From positions 186,573-250,572 of the forward strand of contig WBMV01002763.1 in NCBI GenBank assembly GCA_013396655.1: DNA of 64,000 nucleotides, given 5' to 3'. The DNA comes from Campylorhamphus procurvoides. Lineage: Eukaryota; Chordata; Aves; Passeriformes; Dendrocolaptidae. Shown here piece by piece: positions 13,604 to 26,115 of this stretch. Every line of letters begins with the position of its first letter. The stretch's first letter is position 1. Position numbers and translations under genes: made by a program. The notes under the pieces are model-generated. The model had not been told where the DNA came from. It saw only the letters and a list, made by a program, of their open reading frames with translations, and ran no database searches.

Positions 13604-13709
13604 CTGATCAGCTACTGCCCGTGCCAATTTGTCCATCCTTGATCCTGCCTCTGCAATCTTCTTGGCTGCATTAATGACATCTGATGTGTTCTTCAGGGGG
13701 CCTTTGCCT
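13604..13709 (-). CDS. CTNNA2: CTNNA2 coding exon G (actin-binding domain, ~residues 730-765)
   Basis: This 106-bp exon completes the split Arg codon (AG|A) and encodes GKGPLKNTSDVINAAKK through LARAVADQ, 35 codons, ending in phase 0. It forms a central helix of the actin-binding bundle. VINAAKK and LARAVADQ separate it from CTNNA1 (VISAAKK, LGRTIADH). The acceptor is ttgtatctcacag and the donor is CAG|GTAAGC. It is flanked by introns of 2.8 and 3.0 kb. The assignment rests on the full-length match and exact phase agreement with both neighbours. Confidence 0.97.
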
Positions 13710-15418
13710 CTGTGAGATACAAGACAATTGAGAGAGGTAACAGTTTTAGTGACCCTGTTTAGTGCTTGATTTTAAAAGAGGAACATGAATGACTGCTGAA
13801 TTTATTAGAATTTCACCTTTCAAGTATTTCATAGTACAGCTTGACTAAGAGATCGGCCTGCTGTATTTCCTCTCCCTTACAAAATGCCTCACTAGCAATT
13901 TAGTGTGATGGTGCCTTCAAGCCCATGAGCTCTACTTAATAGTATATGCATTTTTAAGCACTCATTAAGCCAATGCTCTTTCTGGAATAAACAACTATTT
14001 AAAAATTATGTGATTCCCAAGCCAGTGCTAAATGTTAAGCCCATCATGTCTAGGGCAAGGATGTCACACTTCAGAAAACCTTTTTTAGTAGATTTTTATG
14101 TTGGAAAATTAAGATACATGAAATATAATCGTTATGTCACCCTTAATTTTTTACACTTAAAACATGTATAATTAGCTTTAGACTGATCCTTCAGTGTATT
14201 TTTAAGATGATGCACAAAACTCTGATTTTAGTAGTTAAATGTATTAAGACAAAAAGTAAAAAGTTACCACAGACTTTTCTGAGTTTGCTTCAGAGTCAAA
14301 ACTTTAATCCTGTTTGTAGCAATGAAATTGATGCTGCTTCTGAGAATGGCTTAGTTGAAAGACAGCTCATTTTCCCTTCTCTTTTTTTTTTAATTTGGAA
14401 ATTATCAAACAATTTTTTTCAACTGAAACAGAAGGATTTGTTTCTAAGCATAACATTGTATTATTTTTCCATTTTTGTAATCTATAATGCCAAGAATAAT
14501 ATGCTGAAACATATTTCCATTTTAATCTTTCCTCCATACTTCCATTTCCACCTTAAACAGGTAATGAAATACAAGTATCTCACTTCTGGTGAACTTAAAC
14601 TGCAGCAAAAATCCTTCTTGGTGACCTCTTATGGTTCTACATTAATTACATGAGTAGATCTGATTGTCACAAACTTCATGCATTTGAAAAAGGATTCTCT
14701 TCTAACACTGCTGAGGTTACATTTCAACCAAAAAGGTGTGATAGGCTTTGTTCTGTTTTAATGGAATATATTAAACAAGTTGTTATTGAATCTGAGGCTG
14801 AGAGAGGTGCACTTTGATTTTTTGTTATTTACTTCAAATGTGACAGTAGTTTTCTCTCATTTTCATATTACTTCTGTTGTTTGGATGTTCAAAAATGTAA
14901 TTACAAAACTTTCAATGTCATGTTCAATGTATAAAAGGTTGTCCAGGAGGTTGCAGAAAATGTTCATATTCTGGGTTGTGGCTTTAGAGCATCATTTCTT
15001 CCTTCCATGAAGCAATTACACTGGTTGGGCAGTTTTTCACTCTGTATTTTTGGGGCAGAAAAAATCAGAATCCCAAGAAAATACAAATACAAAAGTAATT
15101 CAGAATCCTGTAAAATACCACCCTTCACAGGAGGTTCTACCCTGTCATTTGGTGTCCAGAGGTGGGGAATCTACTGCAAATAGAATAATTGTAAAAGCAT
15201 AAACTGAGAGAAAAACAAGTAAGGGGAGAGAATAACAGCTTGAAGCAAGTATAGTAGTAATCTATTAAAGTAAGCACTCCTTCTACATGCATAATTAAAT
15301 TTAAAATGGATAAAGATGCTTGCTGTTGCAATTAATGCAATTTGTTATCAATTAACTACCTATGCAAAAGTGAATAGTCAAGATATTTGAAAATTAATGG
15401 TATTAATACAAACCCCTT

Positions 15419-15460
15419 TATCTATCTATCTGTCTATCTATCAATCTGTCTATCTATCTG
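15419..15460. repeat. (TCTA)n tetranucleotide microsatellite
   Basis: About ten imperfect tetranucleotide units (tctatctatctgtctatcta and so on) lie about 40 bp before a CR1 3' end. Length polymorphism is likely. Confidence 0.92.
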
Positions 15461-15497
15461 GTACAAGATATAAGGTATTTGGTCAGCTGGAGATTAA

Positions 15498-15677
15498 GAA
15501 ATCATGGAATCACCCACAGATTTGGGGTGGAAGGGACCTGAGAGCTCATCCTGTTGCATCCCCTGCCATGGGCAGGGACACCTTCCACTGGACCAGGTTG
15601 CTCCAAGACCAATCCAACTTGGTCTGGAACACTTCCAGGGATGGGGCAGCCACAGCTTCTCTGGGCAACACAGTGAG
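15498..15677 (-). mobile_element. CR1 LINE 3'-end fragment (~180 bp)
   Basis: Minus-strand CR1. The terminal motif aatcatggaatcac is followed by tttggggtggaagggacctg, then the conserved block ccctgccatgggcagggaca and cttccagggatggggcagcc. Severely 5'-truncated and noncoding. The 94-aa frames across it are artefacts. Confidence 0.9.
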
Positions 15678-16495
15678 ATGAATAAATGGATGCCTTACTT
15701 TTAATTCTGAAGAAAAACATAGAGATTTTTGTCCAGTTTTCTGTAATCACATTTTGACAGATACCATTTAAACTTTTGAACTCCAATTAGAAATAAACAC
15801 TGAACAGAATTTAATTTATTATGGTGATTTGTAATTCAAAGAATCTTGTAAAATGTTGTCCCTGGTGTATTTAACAATATGACTATAGTTTAACAAAATA
15901 ATTCTGTTTACATTATATCATTAATGAATGGCCTTTTGATGCTCTGCAATTAGAGAAGAACAAGACATCAACAGAGAAAAGAAATGAAAGCTAAAAAAAA
16001 AAAAATCATTACTGACAGACTCCCATGAAGTATTAGATCAAAACAGTTTCATTTCATTAGAGATTTTTTTTTTTTGGAAATAAGTTCAGTGTTCAAATTA
16101 TATAAATAGTTTTACCATTATTTTTGATTGACACATATTGCTCTGAAATGTTGGAAGTTCAGAGAAGCATATGCATTTAGATAGGTACTAAAGGAAATGT
16201 CAGCAGAGTGTCTGTAAGGTCACAGAGGAACTTTGCTGCTGAAATTCAAGATGATCTGCAAATAAAAGAGATTCACAAATAGGACAAAAACTTCATGTGA
16301 TTAATCCCATTTGGAGAAATATCCAGAGCTGTCACTTGTAGAGAACTGTATAACCCATCTCCCTATATATGACATGTGTCACTTGGCTTTGCATCCCCAA
16401 AACCACAGCAAATCATCCCAACAGCCTAGAAATGGACCAGAAAAGGAAAGATGTGGAGTATCTGCACTCCCCAGCACAGGTTATTTTGCCCTTAC

Positions 16496-16677
16496 CTAGT
16501 GAAGTCTGTCATTTCCATCATGATCATGCACATCTGCTTGGCCAACACAATAATGTCATTACCACTGTCATCCCACTTGGCCACCTCTGCATCCAGTTTG
16601 CTCTTTTCTTGGTGGAATATCTCTACCTGCTCAGCAATCTTAGCCTTCTCCTCCTGAGGAAGCTGAGCCATGATAGC
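16496..16677 (-). CDS. CTNNA2: CTNNA2 coding exon F (actin-binding domain start, ~residues 670-729)
   Basis: This 182-bp exon encodes AIMAQLPQEEKAKIAEQ through MIMMEMTDFT plus two bases of the next Arg codon (phase 0 in, phase 2 out). It opens the five-helix F-actin-binding domain. With the Arg from the previous exon it forms the RAIM motif, implicated in alpha-E-catenin in force-dependent F-actin binding. QVEIFHQEKSKLDAEVAKW is diagnostic for CTNNA2. The acceptor has a strong pyrimidine tract (ttttcctccag) and the donor is TAG|GTAAGG. No frameshift or missing residue is apparent. Confidence 0.98.
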
Positions 16678-19600
16678 CTGGAGGAAAAACAGGAAAAACT
16701 GGGCATGAAAAAAGGAAGCCAGAAACCAGACATTTCCAGTGGTGCAAACAGTGTACACAGCTTGAATTTCTTTTCATGGTATTGAAGATGCCAAGAAAAA
16801 TGCAGTAGGCATTTGATTTCTGCTAGGATAGGCAAAGCCAAATTCACAGCATGTGTTTAGCTCTTCTTGCACCTTCAAGACAATAAAAATTATATTTATG
16901 ATACCATGACATACAGATTATTCACCCGTTGATACAGGAGGACTAAATTTCTATTAAATCTTAACTTCTAGGAAGCAAAAAGAGAATGACATTTATGGGA
17001 AAAGGCAGATTGAATTGCCAGTGTCTCCCCTAGTCTCATTCTCTGTCAGAAATACAAGTTTTCTGATTAACCCAAGGCTAAAATAAGCTATAACATGCAA
17101 GGCAATACATTTGAAGTGAATTGTAACAAACATGTCTTTTAATGATATTTAATGTTCTCATTTTCTCCTGGAAGATATGCAAAAAGGCACGACACAGGTT
17201 GGTGCTAATCTGCCTCGACAGCACCAAAGCAGAATGTTCCCTGACCCCTTCAAAAAAAGAGAAAACCCTATAAAATTATAATAATCACTTTTGAAGATCA
17301 AATGGACACTTCCAATAATGATTTCCAAGTCGAGCTACTATTTGGCTTTAGGGGTTCTGAAGACCACATTATGCATTTAATGGGGTGTGACACATATTTA
17401 AGTGTCATTACACTTTTTTCTTGTTTATGTCACTTTCAATCAGCTGGAGCCTTTTTCTACATATTCTTAAAATGCTCTTGGCTTTTAAAAATTCATAATT
17501 GACCTTTTTCCAAACCGAAATTAAAAAGGGTTATAAACAGTAGATCAGAAAATGAGAAATTTGCAAGTTAATCAAATTAAAATTCAACACGAGCTTTAAT
17601 TAGGCCTTATCAACGTAACTCAGCAGTTTCAAATGTTAGTGTAATAGTCTTTCCACAGAAAAATGCAGTGTAAGTCAAGTTAATAAATAAATATATAAAA
17701 TTCACATAAAACACTAGAACTGATGAATTATCTGAACAGGATGTGATAGGAGTAGTAAAACTTGGATTTGGGAAGTCTCTCTGTGTGTTTTGCCTGTGGT
17801 TTCTTTCAGTGGCTGCTTCACCTGCACCCCCTTTAAACTGTTATACAGTGCTTTAATATTTCTGTTCGAGCTGCTGATGTGCTTTCAAAGCAGCCATATC
17901 CCACAGCAAAGGCAGCTCCTTCCTTACAGTTTTATTCCTGCTGAAGGCCAACACAAGTCTTTCTGCTGAAACACCAACAGCTTTATGGGGTAAGCATATT
18001 AAACAAATCCATTACATTCCACAAATAAAAATGCTTTGAATGTTTTCCACAGAGAAGGTTCAAATAAGATGCTGTTCTGCTCAGCAGACTCATTTCAGTG
18101 AGTCACTACAGAGTGTGGACTGGGCAGCTTCTGCTTAGCATGTTTTCCTGGTAGGTTTTTGTCATTTGTTGCTTCCTGTGACATATTGCAATCCATGTTA
18201 TTCAGGAACTGTCCTCAGAATGTATTATGTTTATACAGTGTGTGGCTGATCAGAGCAGAAGGTTTAAAGTGCAGCAGTAATAATAACTGCAATAAATGCA
18301 ATAGAATTGAAGACTCCTAAGTCTCTAGGTGAACTTAGTAAAATAATCACTGCAGTCTTTACTTGGTTTCCAGATCAAGAAAGGACGATATGCTACCCAG
18401 TCCTAAATGTAACCAAAAAAAGGAGAGACTATGACATTTGATAAAATACTCTATACTGTATCTCAATTCTGTTGTACCTGAGACTTACTTTAGTAGTCAA
18501 CTCTTTGACTATATCAAACAGTACTTTATGTTCTTTTAAATATAAAAAGCACAAAAGATAGACCTCTCCCTCTAGCACACAGTTCTGCCATCCTCCTCAG
18601 AGTAAGGTATCCAGGTATCACTCTGCAATTCTGGGGACTGCATGAGTGTCATTGTCATCTGGTCACCCAGCTCTCTGGGATGGGAACCACCATCCATGTC
18701 TCTTCATGCAGATGATAATGAATATATATATTATGTCCTTGGGATTTAGTGATAGAAACCCAGGTTTTCTAATAGATGGTATGATTCACTTACCATCTAT
18801 ATTCAATATTCATGGAAATTAATCTAAGACAAAAAGAAATCTCTGCCCATTACATGGGATCTGTCTCTCACATTTCTCCCATACTTTTAAGGAAATTTCT
18901 TTTAGATTTGTGGTACTCTACCATTTCTTTTCAGGGTGTAAAACGTTTATGTTAAGCCCCAACCTACTGCGAGTCCTACAGCAGCTGCAAGCTCCTCTGT
19001 CCTGGTCCTTTGAATTCATCCTTCAAAGCATCCTTGCCTTTTGATCTTTAGGTTCTCAGCCCTACAAATCCTCTCCCAGAATCCAAGGTAAGAAATTCCC
19101 ATTACAGTTACCAGTTTTTGCTAGTGCCTGAGTGTGTGGGGACCACAGACTTGTGTGAAACAGCCATGAAATCATTCAGGTAATTCCCAGTTCTACACTG
19201 CTGGAAAATGTTTAAAGCTTATTTTTTTAAACTCATTTTCCACTCAAGTATATTTTCATGATGTCATTTCCCCCTCAAATTACTCTCTGATTTTTTTTAA
19301 TAATCTGAGCTGAGCAGCCTATCCAGCATGAAGTAAACATTCATCAGAGGGTGGCATAATCCTGAGTGTTAACAGGAGTATTCCTGAGTGTTAACAGGAA
19401 TATTCCTGAGTGTTAACAAACTTCATTTCCCCAGCACCTGTGACCCCTCAAGCATTCAGGAGCTTAATTTGCAATCCCCATGGCACAAGCTGAGGTCACA
19501 AATCACAGTGACTGGAGTTTATCATGATGTAATTACCCTGGCAAAATTACACTGACTCCGTAGCAAATGTCTTCAATTACAATTAAATTACAGGGACTAC

Positions 19601-20015
19601 TCGGTAGCTTAAACAGATCTTCTTGACAGGTTTGCACACTGGGAAACATGACTAATGTAAGATTTCTCTGGATACAGCACATGGTGCCCTGATGGGATTT
19701 TTTTTAACTTTTTTTTTTTTAATTTGCTGACTACTCCCACAGTTTCAGCACATTCCAAACCTGCAGAGGCTCCTCTGACAGCAGTAGCTGGAGCAAAGAG
19801 CTGATATGAGTTAAACACGAAAGCCTCAGGAAGATCAATCAGTGAAGTCAGTGCTGCTCAAATAGGTGTGACACAAATTTCAATGCTTAGGTCATCTTGG
19901 ACCCATCCTTTCTTTAATGACCGTGGAGATTGGAAATCACTGCCCTTGCTTTGTGAGGCACAGCTTTTTATTGGGGCTGTACAGACGTTAATGTGTGTGT
20001 GGGGCTCATACTCAC
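16678..20015 (-). other. CTNNA2: CTNNA2 intron between exons E and F (3338 bp)
   Basis: AT-rich intron with GT-AG ends (gtgagt ... cctccag) that interrupts the RAIM motif between Arg and Ala. Contents recognised: a 22-bp tandem repeat at 19361-19419 and poly-T runs near 19698-19722. No genes seen. Confidence 0.85.
19361..19419. repeat. 22-bp tandem repeat, ~2.7 copies
   Basis: The unit cctgagtgttaacaggagtatt is repeated with one change (agg[a/g]ata) and a partial third copy. High identity between copies suggests a recent duplication. Function unknown. Confidence 0.93.
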
Positions 20016-20129
20016 CCTTGCACTCTGGCCAGCAATAAGCTGGTCATCCTCGGTCTGGACACTTGTTCTGCTGCGAACATCATAATCTTCCTGCTCAAAG
20101 TCTGAATCATCCTCCAGCTCCTCAGGGGT
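20016..20129 (-). CDS. CTNNA2: CTNNA2 coding exon E (acidic phospho-linker, ~residues 632-669)
   Basis: This 114-bp, 38-codon exon starts TPEELEDDSDFEQEDYD and ends QLIAGQSAR. It is phase 0 on both sides (acceptor ctctctccag, donor AGG|GTGAGT). It encodes the acidic linker between the M region and the actin-binding domain. In alpha-E-catenin the matching linker is phosphorylated by CK2 and then CK1, and the same acidic Ser and RSRTSVQTED sites are visible here. CTNNA1 reads EELDDSDFETEDFD, one residue shorter, so this copy is of the N type. The exon coincides almost exactly with the linker and ends with the Arg of the RAIM motif at the start of the actin-binding domain. Confidence 0.97.
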
Positions 20130-23100
20130 CTGGAGAGAGATAGGGGGACAGAGCCAAAGAGAGGAGATGACAAGCTTAGAAAGGATACAGACAAAGTCCT
20201 ATGCACAGCAAGCTCTTATTTCATCCACTGCCTGCCCAGGAAATGCTGTTCTGTTTCCCTTCTAAATGTACTTGTCTGCCCAAGCAGCCAAGAACTGAAA
20301 TTGAATTGTCTTAAAAATTAAGTTGTTTCAACTCTAGTTTTCTTTACAAATAATATTTGTCATGACACTGCCACAACTTTTCTTACAGCAATTTCTCTTA
20401 ACTCTGTTAACATGATGAATGCAGTTCCAGGAACAAATATCCTTTGGAAGCACCAACAACTGGAATGCAGTATTTCAAAATAATGTTATTTCATATATAA
20501 ATGAACACTAATACTATTATATTACTGGAAGCTACATGTAATCTTCAAAAGAGAAAGTAAATACCTGAGAAAAAGCAACTAACATCCTGGAAGAAAAATT
20601 TATCAAAGCAAATAAAGAGATTTCCCATTGGAAGAAATGGTAAATGATGTCAACTGGTTTCGAAACAAATGTGAAATTTATCATCTGTGTTATCTTGTTA
20701 GCTCACATGGTTCTTTTCAGATACAGAGCTCTGGAATTTGACTCATCCCCTAACTGAAACCACGTTATCTCCATTGCTGGTGCTGCAAATGGTGTGAGGG
20801 TCTCTAAGCAGATTGGTTAAATCTAGTTACATACATGCAGGTTTCAGGTTGTTTAAAATTTCAGGGAGAGGGAGAAAAAAAGATAACTGATGGATCTGCT
20901 TGTTTGTTTTTTTCACCTTCTAGTAAAAATCAGGAGAAAAAAAAATCCTTAGGTATATACAGAGAGAATATAATTAAAGTAACTATTTAGTACCATATTT
21001 ATTATAGATGGTGCAAAAAAGCCAGAGAGCATCTTTCTAAAGATTATATTCCATTTTAGGATTGAATAGCCTCTAGTACAACAGACTGGCCACGAGTAAC
21101 TTCTGTAGGTACAATACAGGATATTGGAAACAGAAAAAGAAGATCACAGTAACCGTGCAGGGAAACCCTGACCTTACTGGTCACCCCTTTCGCCCCCAGT
21201 GTCAACCTCGAAGGCCAACCATTCCAGCAGAAATCATCCATGCTGGCATTCCATGCTTGCAGGCAATGTCAAGTTTTTCAGGAGAGGTGCTAATCATTGC
21301 CAGTTGTCATCACAGCTCTGCCTTGAAGATGCTCAGTCACCAGGAACTGGTCCAAACCCTCTCACATAACAGAGAAGTCTTTTGGCGGGGTTTATATCCC
21401 AGCCTGGTTTCCAATGTGAAGTGCATATCCCTGCTTGGAGCTGCATGGTGAAGTGCACATGATGGGGGGAGTAAAACACAGCCATCTCCATGTGCCTTGA
21501 TGAGTATGAATTAAATATGTGTTTTGAAGAAATAACCAAGAATGACAGTGCTGGAACTCAGGCTGCAGCCCCAAAGAGAGGCACATACAAATACTGTGGG
21601 TAACAGGACACACAGCAGAAGGAGTTTGGATGAGAAATTAATTCACCTTTCCTCTGCCAGCACAGGAAAAATAGAAGGATTGGTACCCATCATTATAATG
21701 ACCAATGGTCTTGTTTTCCAATTGCCTTTAATCACTTTATTCTCTCTGCTCAGCTGCCTCAGGGCAGGATGTGAGCATAAAATCTGTCACAAACCAACAA
21801 GCTACAAAGAGAATCATACAATTCCCTGAGCAAAGAGAGTATTTCCTATCACAGGGCTCAGCTTTCCACCTGCCTACACTTTCCTGTGATAGAGAGGAAC
21901 AGGGTGGAGAGATTCAATCCCTTCTTCATAAACCAGCTGGCTCTTCCCCATCCTCCAAGTCCATCCAGCCAGCCAGTTTACTGGTCATTGTAAAACCAGT
22001 GCCCTTTCATCCCCAAATATACTCCTCAAAGTTTCTTCTGTCTCCACTTTTACAAATCAAAGACAATGTGCAGTCCGCTCCCAGGCTTTCTTTGGCAGAC
22101 TTGCAGTAAAGGGTGTAAATTCAAAATAGGACATATCAACACTGTAAACAGTAAGGACATCCATGAGGATGACCCTTAAAAAGAAAAAAAATCTGAAAAT
22201 TCTATTCAAGGATTTACTCTTAAAGAGGGATTCAGAAAAAAATGTGTTGCTGTTATTGCCTGACTCTCACAATGTTAACAATTGTGGTCTTTAAAAGACT
22301 GAAATTTAATGGGTAATATACTACAAGCACAAGCCATCTCCATAATTCCCCTCTCTGCAAGCGAGATCTAATTCAAAATGATCTTTCAGATTCACTCTCT
22401 TTAGGTTTTCAAGTGTGGTGAATTTAACACCCTTCTTTTCTTCCCCAAATAGCTACATTTTTCATTAAGGTGAAGAACTTCTGTCTGCTGCCATTTTAAA
22501 CATGTTCATGCTTTTCACCCTTACACTGTTGCTTTATTTTAGCTGATCTCTTGGAGATAAAGCCCACATAGATTAGTGTCTCCCTTTCATTTAGGCACAA
22601 AAATATATTAAAAAAACGCCAAACTGAAATTCATTTACTTAAAGTCTTCTACTCTTATCAGGGCCTTCCAAACATACCAAAACAACTCTAATTTTTGTGT
22701 ACAACTAACAGGACCTTGGTATTTAAAACCTCGTTTCCAAGACAACAGTCTGAAACTTAATTTATCTGATTTGGAGGACAGAAGGACTGAATCCTTCTTG
22801 CAGACACCTGGACTTATGGTCACACAAACGTAGGAAACACAGATTTGTGACAGGAGACAGCTTCCAAACAAAGCTGACAATGTGGCAGGAGAAGCTAGAG
22901 TCATTTTCAAAACTAATAGATTTTATGAACTGATTGATTTCAGCCAAAAAATGGACCGTTTTCATCATTTTTAGTCTGTCTGGTTTGTAGCAAAGGCCAT
23001 GAGGTTTCTCAGGACTATTATTTTTTAACAAATACAGCATCTCTACTACAAACAGAACATATTCTTCATTCCCCTAACACAAAAAATTCTTCCCATGTAG

Positions 23101-23337
23101 AAGAATCTTTCAAAATCCCAGATAAATCAGACAGTAAATATATACTTTCTCTTTTATTATGCATGTTTTAATTCTAATACAAATGTGACTTGCAACTTCC
23201 AGGCATTGGAATATTTTTTTGAAATATCTCTCTGACTGTGAGACTGAAGAGTAAACGAAGTACCTTCCATCAATACGGTTTTTTTTAATCTTTTGTAACT
23301 GCAGCATAAAAATGTGAATTATACAAGTCATAAAATG

Positions 23338-23354
23338 GTATATATATATATATG
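23338..23354. repeat. Short (TA)n microsatellite
   Basis: A run of about eight TA dinucleotides. Confidence 0.85.
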
Positions 23355-24106
23355 CAGATTTATAAATGCTATTTGTTTCATATTTCACCAACTCAAACAT
23401 GCTGGATGAAGATAGGAACCCCACTACGCTGTAGTGCTGTGTGCACTTAAATATTGTAAGATGCAATTATAACAATTTCAGCACTGTGAACATCAAGTCA
23501 AGCTACCTTTGTAATGAAAGACTGAAAAGATGAAAAGATACTCCCCCATTTTTTTACCATGAAAATGCCCTTTAATTCTAAAAGATATGGAGAAAAAAAG
23601 AAAAAGCAGACTATAATATGCTTTTATATCCAGCTCCACACTGTTCTGTACATTTGCTTTGGTACGACAGCGGCCTGAGTGAGTCAGGTGCAAGCAGAAC
23701 CCGAGTGCATAAGTCAGAGAACCCCTCTCACTGCAGATCTTCGGTTGTTTTGTGATTTACAGTAAAATCCAACACTTCACGTTCAATCTGAGAGGCAGCA
23801 GGCAGGCTGTGCAGACAGTGGACACCACAACACCCTTTGGAGACAGGCTGTTCCAACAGATGATGGCATTCTGCACCAGAACTAGTTATCCAGAGGACCT
23901 GAAAAGTTGCAGCAGTTTGGATTTCACTGCAGGTGGTGATGGCTAAACCTCCACTGACAAGTGTGGAGAGTAGAAGGGCATGATTACACCCAGACACTTT
24001 GGGGTTACGGACCGTACATTGCCCTCATTCCACTTTTATTCAGACTCATTGTAGTCCTCTCCTGTGGACTGACAGTCCCTTAACCATAGAAGGGAAATGC
24101 ACTTAG

Positions 24107-24400
24107 TCATAGAATCATGGGACAGAATATCCTGAGTTGGAAGGCACCAACACAGATCATCGAGTCCAAGTCCTTGCCCTGCACAGAACAAGCCCCAAAT
24201 CCCACCAGGTGCCCGAGAGCATTGTCAGAACACTTCTTGAGCTCTGTCAGCATTGGGGCTGTGCCCACTGCCCTGGGGAGCCTGGTCAGTGCTCCAACAC
24301 CCTCTGGCTGAAGAACATTTTCCTGATACCCAACCTAACCCTGCCCTGACACACCAGGCCATTCCCTCGGGTCCTGAGATGCTCCCAAAGCACAACCTCC
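24107..24400 (-). mobile_element. CR1 LINE 3'-end fragment (~290 bp)
   Basis: Minus-strand CR1. It opens with the terminal repeat catagaatcatggg, followed by gagttggaaggcaccaacac, and contains the family block cactgccctggggagcctgg and a downstream ttcctgatacccaacctaa segment. It appears to belong to a different CR1 subfamily from the other copies here. 5'-truncated and noncoding; the 5' limit is approximate. Confidence 0.88.
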
Positions 24401-26015
24401 TGAAGAATCAAGCTTATCTGCTCCAAGACTACTCTGTAAAATGAACTAAAAGATGGAACACTTGGAGCCAGGCTCCAAAAGTGCACTCCTGACCCAACCA
24501 AATGTCACACGAAGCTTAATGTAGATGCCATTAAAGGTGAGGATTCTAATAGCAAAGGCCATGTGTGGAAAGAGTAAACTGGCCTCAGAGATACCTAAGA
24601 ATGAAAAAAGGTGCCACTGTGATTTCTCCTGGCTGTAGAGAGGGTTTCTGCCTCATAACTGAGCGAAATTCATAAGCAGCTATGAAAAAAACAAAGTGTA
24701 ATTTCATCCTTACAGAGTAATAGAAAAGATGCTGCAATGAAATTATTATTTTCCTATTTTATTTTTAGGTTCTATAATTATACTCTTAAATTCATTTATA
24801 CTACTTCTTAAGTTGTAGAAGAGATTGTTTTCTTCTGTATAGATCATAATAATAGTCCTCAATGAAAAAAATGAGTCTTCTTTCTCCTCCATAGGGACAA
24901 TAAATTCTCCCCTTGTGAAAGCAAAAGAGAAGAACAGAGATTATCCCCCTTTCCTTCAGCTTACCAAAAGTAATAATACCAACCAAAATTAATTTTAAAA
25001 GTGGCTTTATTTACTCTGTGGAATGAGCGAATCATCTCAGATAAATTCAGTCTTCCACGGCTTGCACATGAACAATCACTGCCTGAAAATAATCATGTCA
25101 GATGCTCCAAAAAGTTTGCAAGGTTGTTTTTTTTTTCTTTTTTTATAATTCTTCAAGAAGTTTTACATCCTGCATTAAAGGGGTGATGAGATTTGATAGA
25201 TTATTAGATAAAAATATGCTAAAGGCTGTCTTTTATAGCTTAATGCCTCACCCTTTAATTATACATTCCATTTCAGTGTGACATGTTCGGATGGCAATGA
25301 GTATGTCAAAGTGAAACTAATTTTGTTTTCTGCAGAAAATAAGGTTCTGATTCAGCAAACTCTGGTCTGTGTAAGCTTATATATGTGGATTTTTCCAGTT
25401 AACTCACAAGGATAATGAGTCCATTTATGTGCTTTAGTTCTCTGCCTGGGTAAGGAGCTCTACATTTAGCACCATAACTAAGTTAATTGTCTGAATGCAA
25501 AAATAAATCTCCCTAATCTGGGTAAGCAGAATTCATTAACTCATATCATACAACGAGTGGAAAGTAGTAGTGATACAATTGCAAAAGTAACTTGGGAGGA
25601 CTGCAAAGCCTGCATGCTGATCAGCTTTCCATGTAAACATAATAGTAAGGCAGCAAGGAAATAAGTGAATAAGCCTCCAAAATTTAAAATGGTGCTTTGT
25701 GCTCAGCAGAAACACCTCATAAGGATGGACAGTCTCGTGGCAACCTCTTAGGGTCAACACTGATGTACAGGGGGCTGCTGGAAGCCAAAACTTTGCAGAG
25801 AGGGTGGGAAGGTCTGGGTCTACAGCAGACCCCACCCGATGATTGTGCCTCATGGAGCAATTTAAAATGAACCACTTCTCAGCACATTTTAACCTTTTCT
25901 AGTCATTTTAAATAGGCATCATCCTAAAGGAAGTTTGGAAACTGCTGTTACAGAACAAGGAACTCGTTAGTCAAAGGGAAAATGGAGATCCTTTACTATG
26001 TAGATCTTTCATCTC

Positions 26016-26115
26016 GTATCATAGAATGGGTTGGGTTGGAAGGGACTTTAAAGCCCATTCAGTTCCAGCCCCTGCCATGGGCAGGGACATCTTCCACCAG
26101 CCCAGGTTGCTCCTG
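26016..26115 (-). mobile_element. CR1 LINE 3'-end fragment (~100 bp)
   Basis: Minus-strand CR1 end: tcatagaatgggttgggttg, then gaagggactttaaagcccat and cctgccatgggcagggacat. It ends near caggttgctcctgag. Close to CR1 consensus and severely truncated. Confidence 0.9.

Larger units (their letters stand above)
13710..16495 (-). other. CTNNA2: CTNNA2 intron between exons F and G (2786 bp)
   Basis: AT-rich intron with GT-AG ends (gtaagg ... tatctcacag). It contains a (TCTA)n microsatellite next to a short CR1 end. The 148-aa plus-strand open frame at 14207-14653 has a low-complexity Phe/Leu/Ile/Lys composition typical of AT-rich noncoding DNA, and I do not regard it as a gene. Confidence 0.85.

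Noticed and set aside
14207..14653. 148-codon plus-strand open frame
   Set aside because: Phe/Leu/Ile/Lys-rich composition expected from AT-rich DNA, no domain, and antisense within a CTNNA2 intron.
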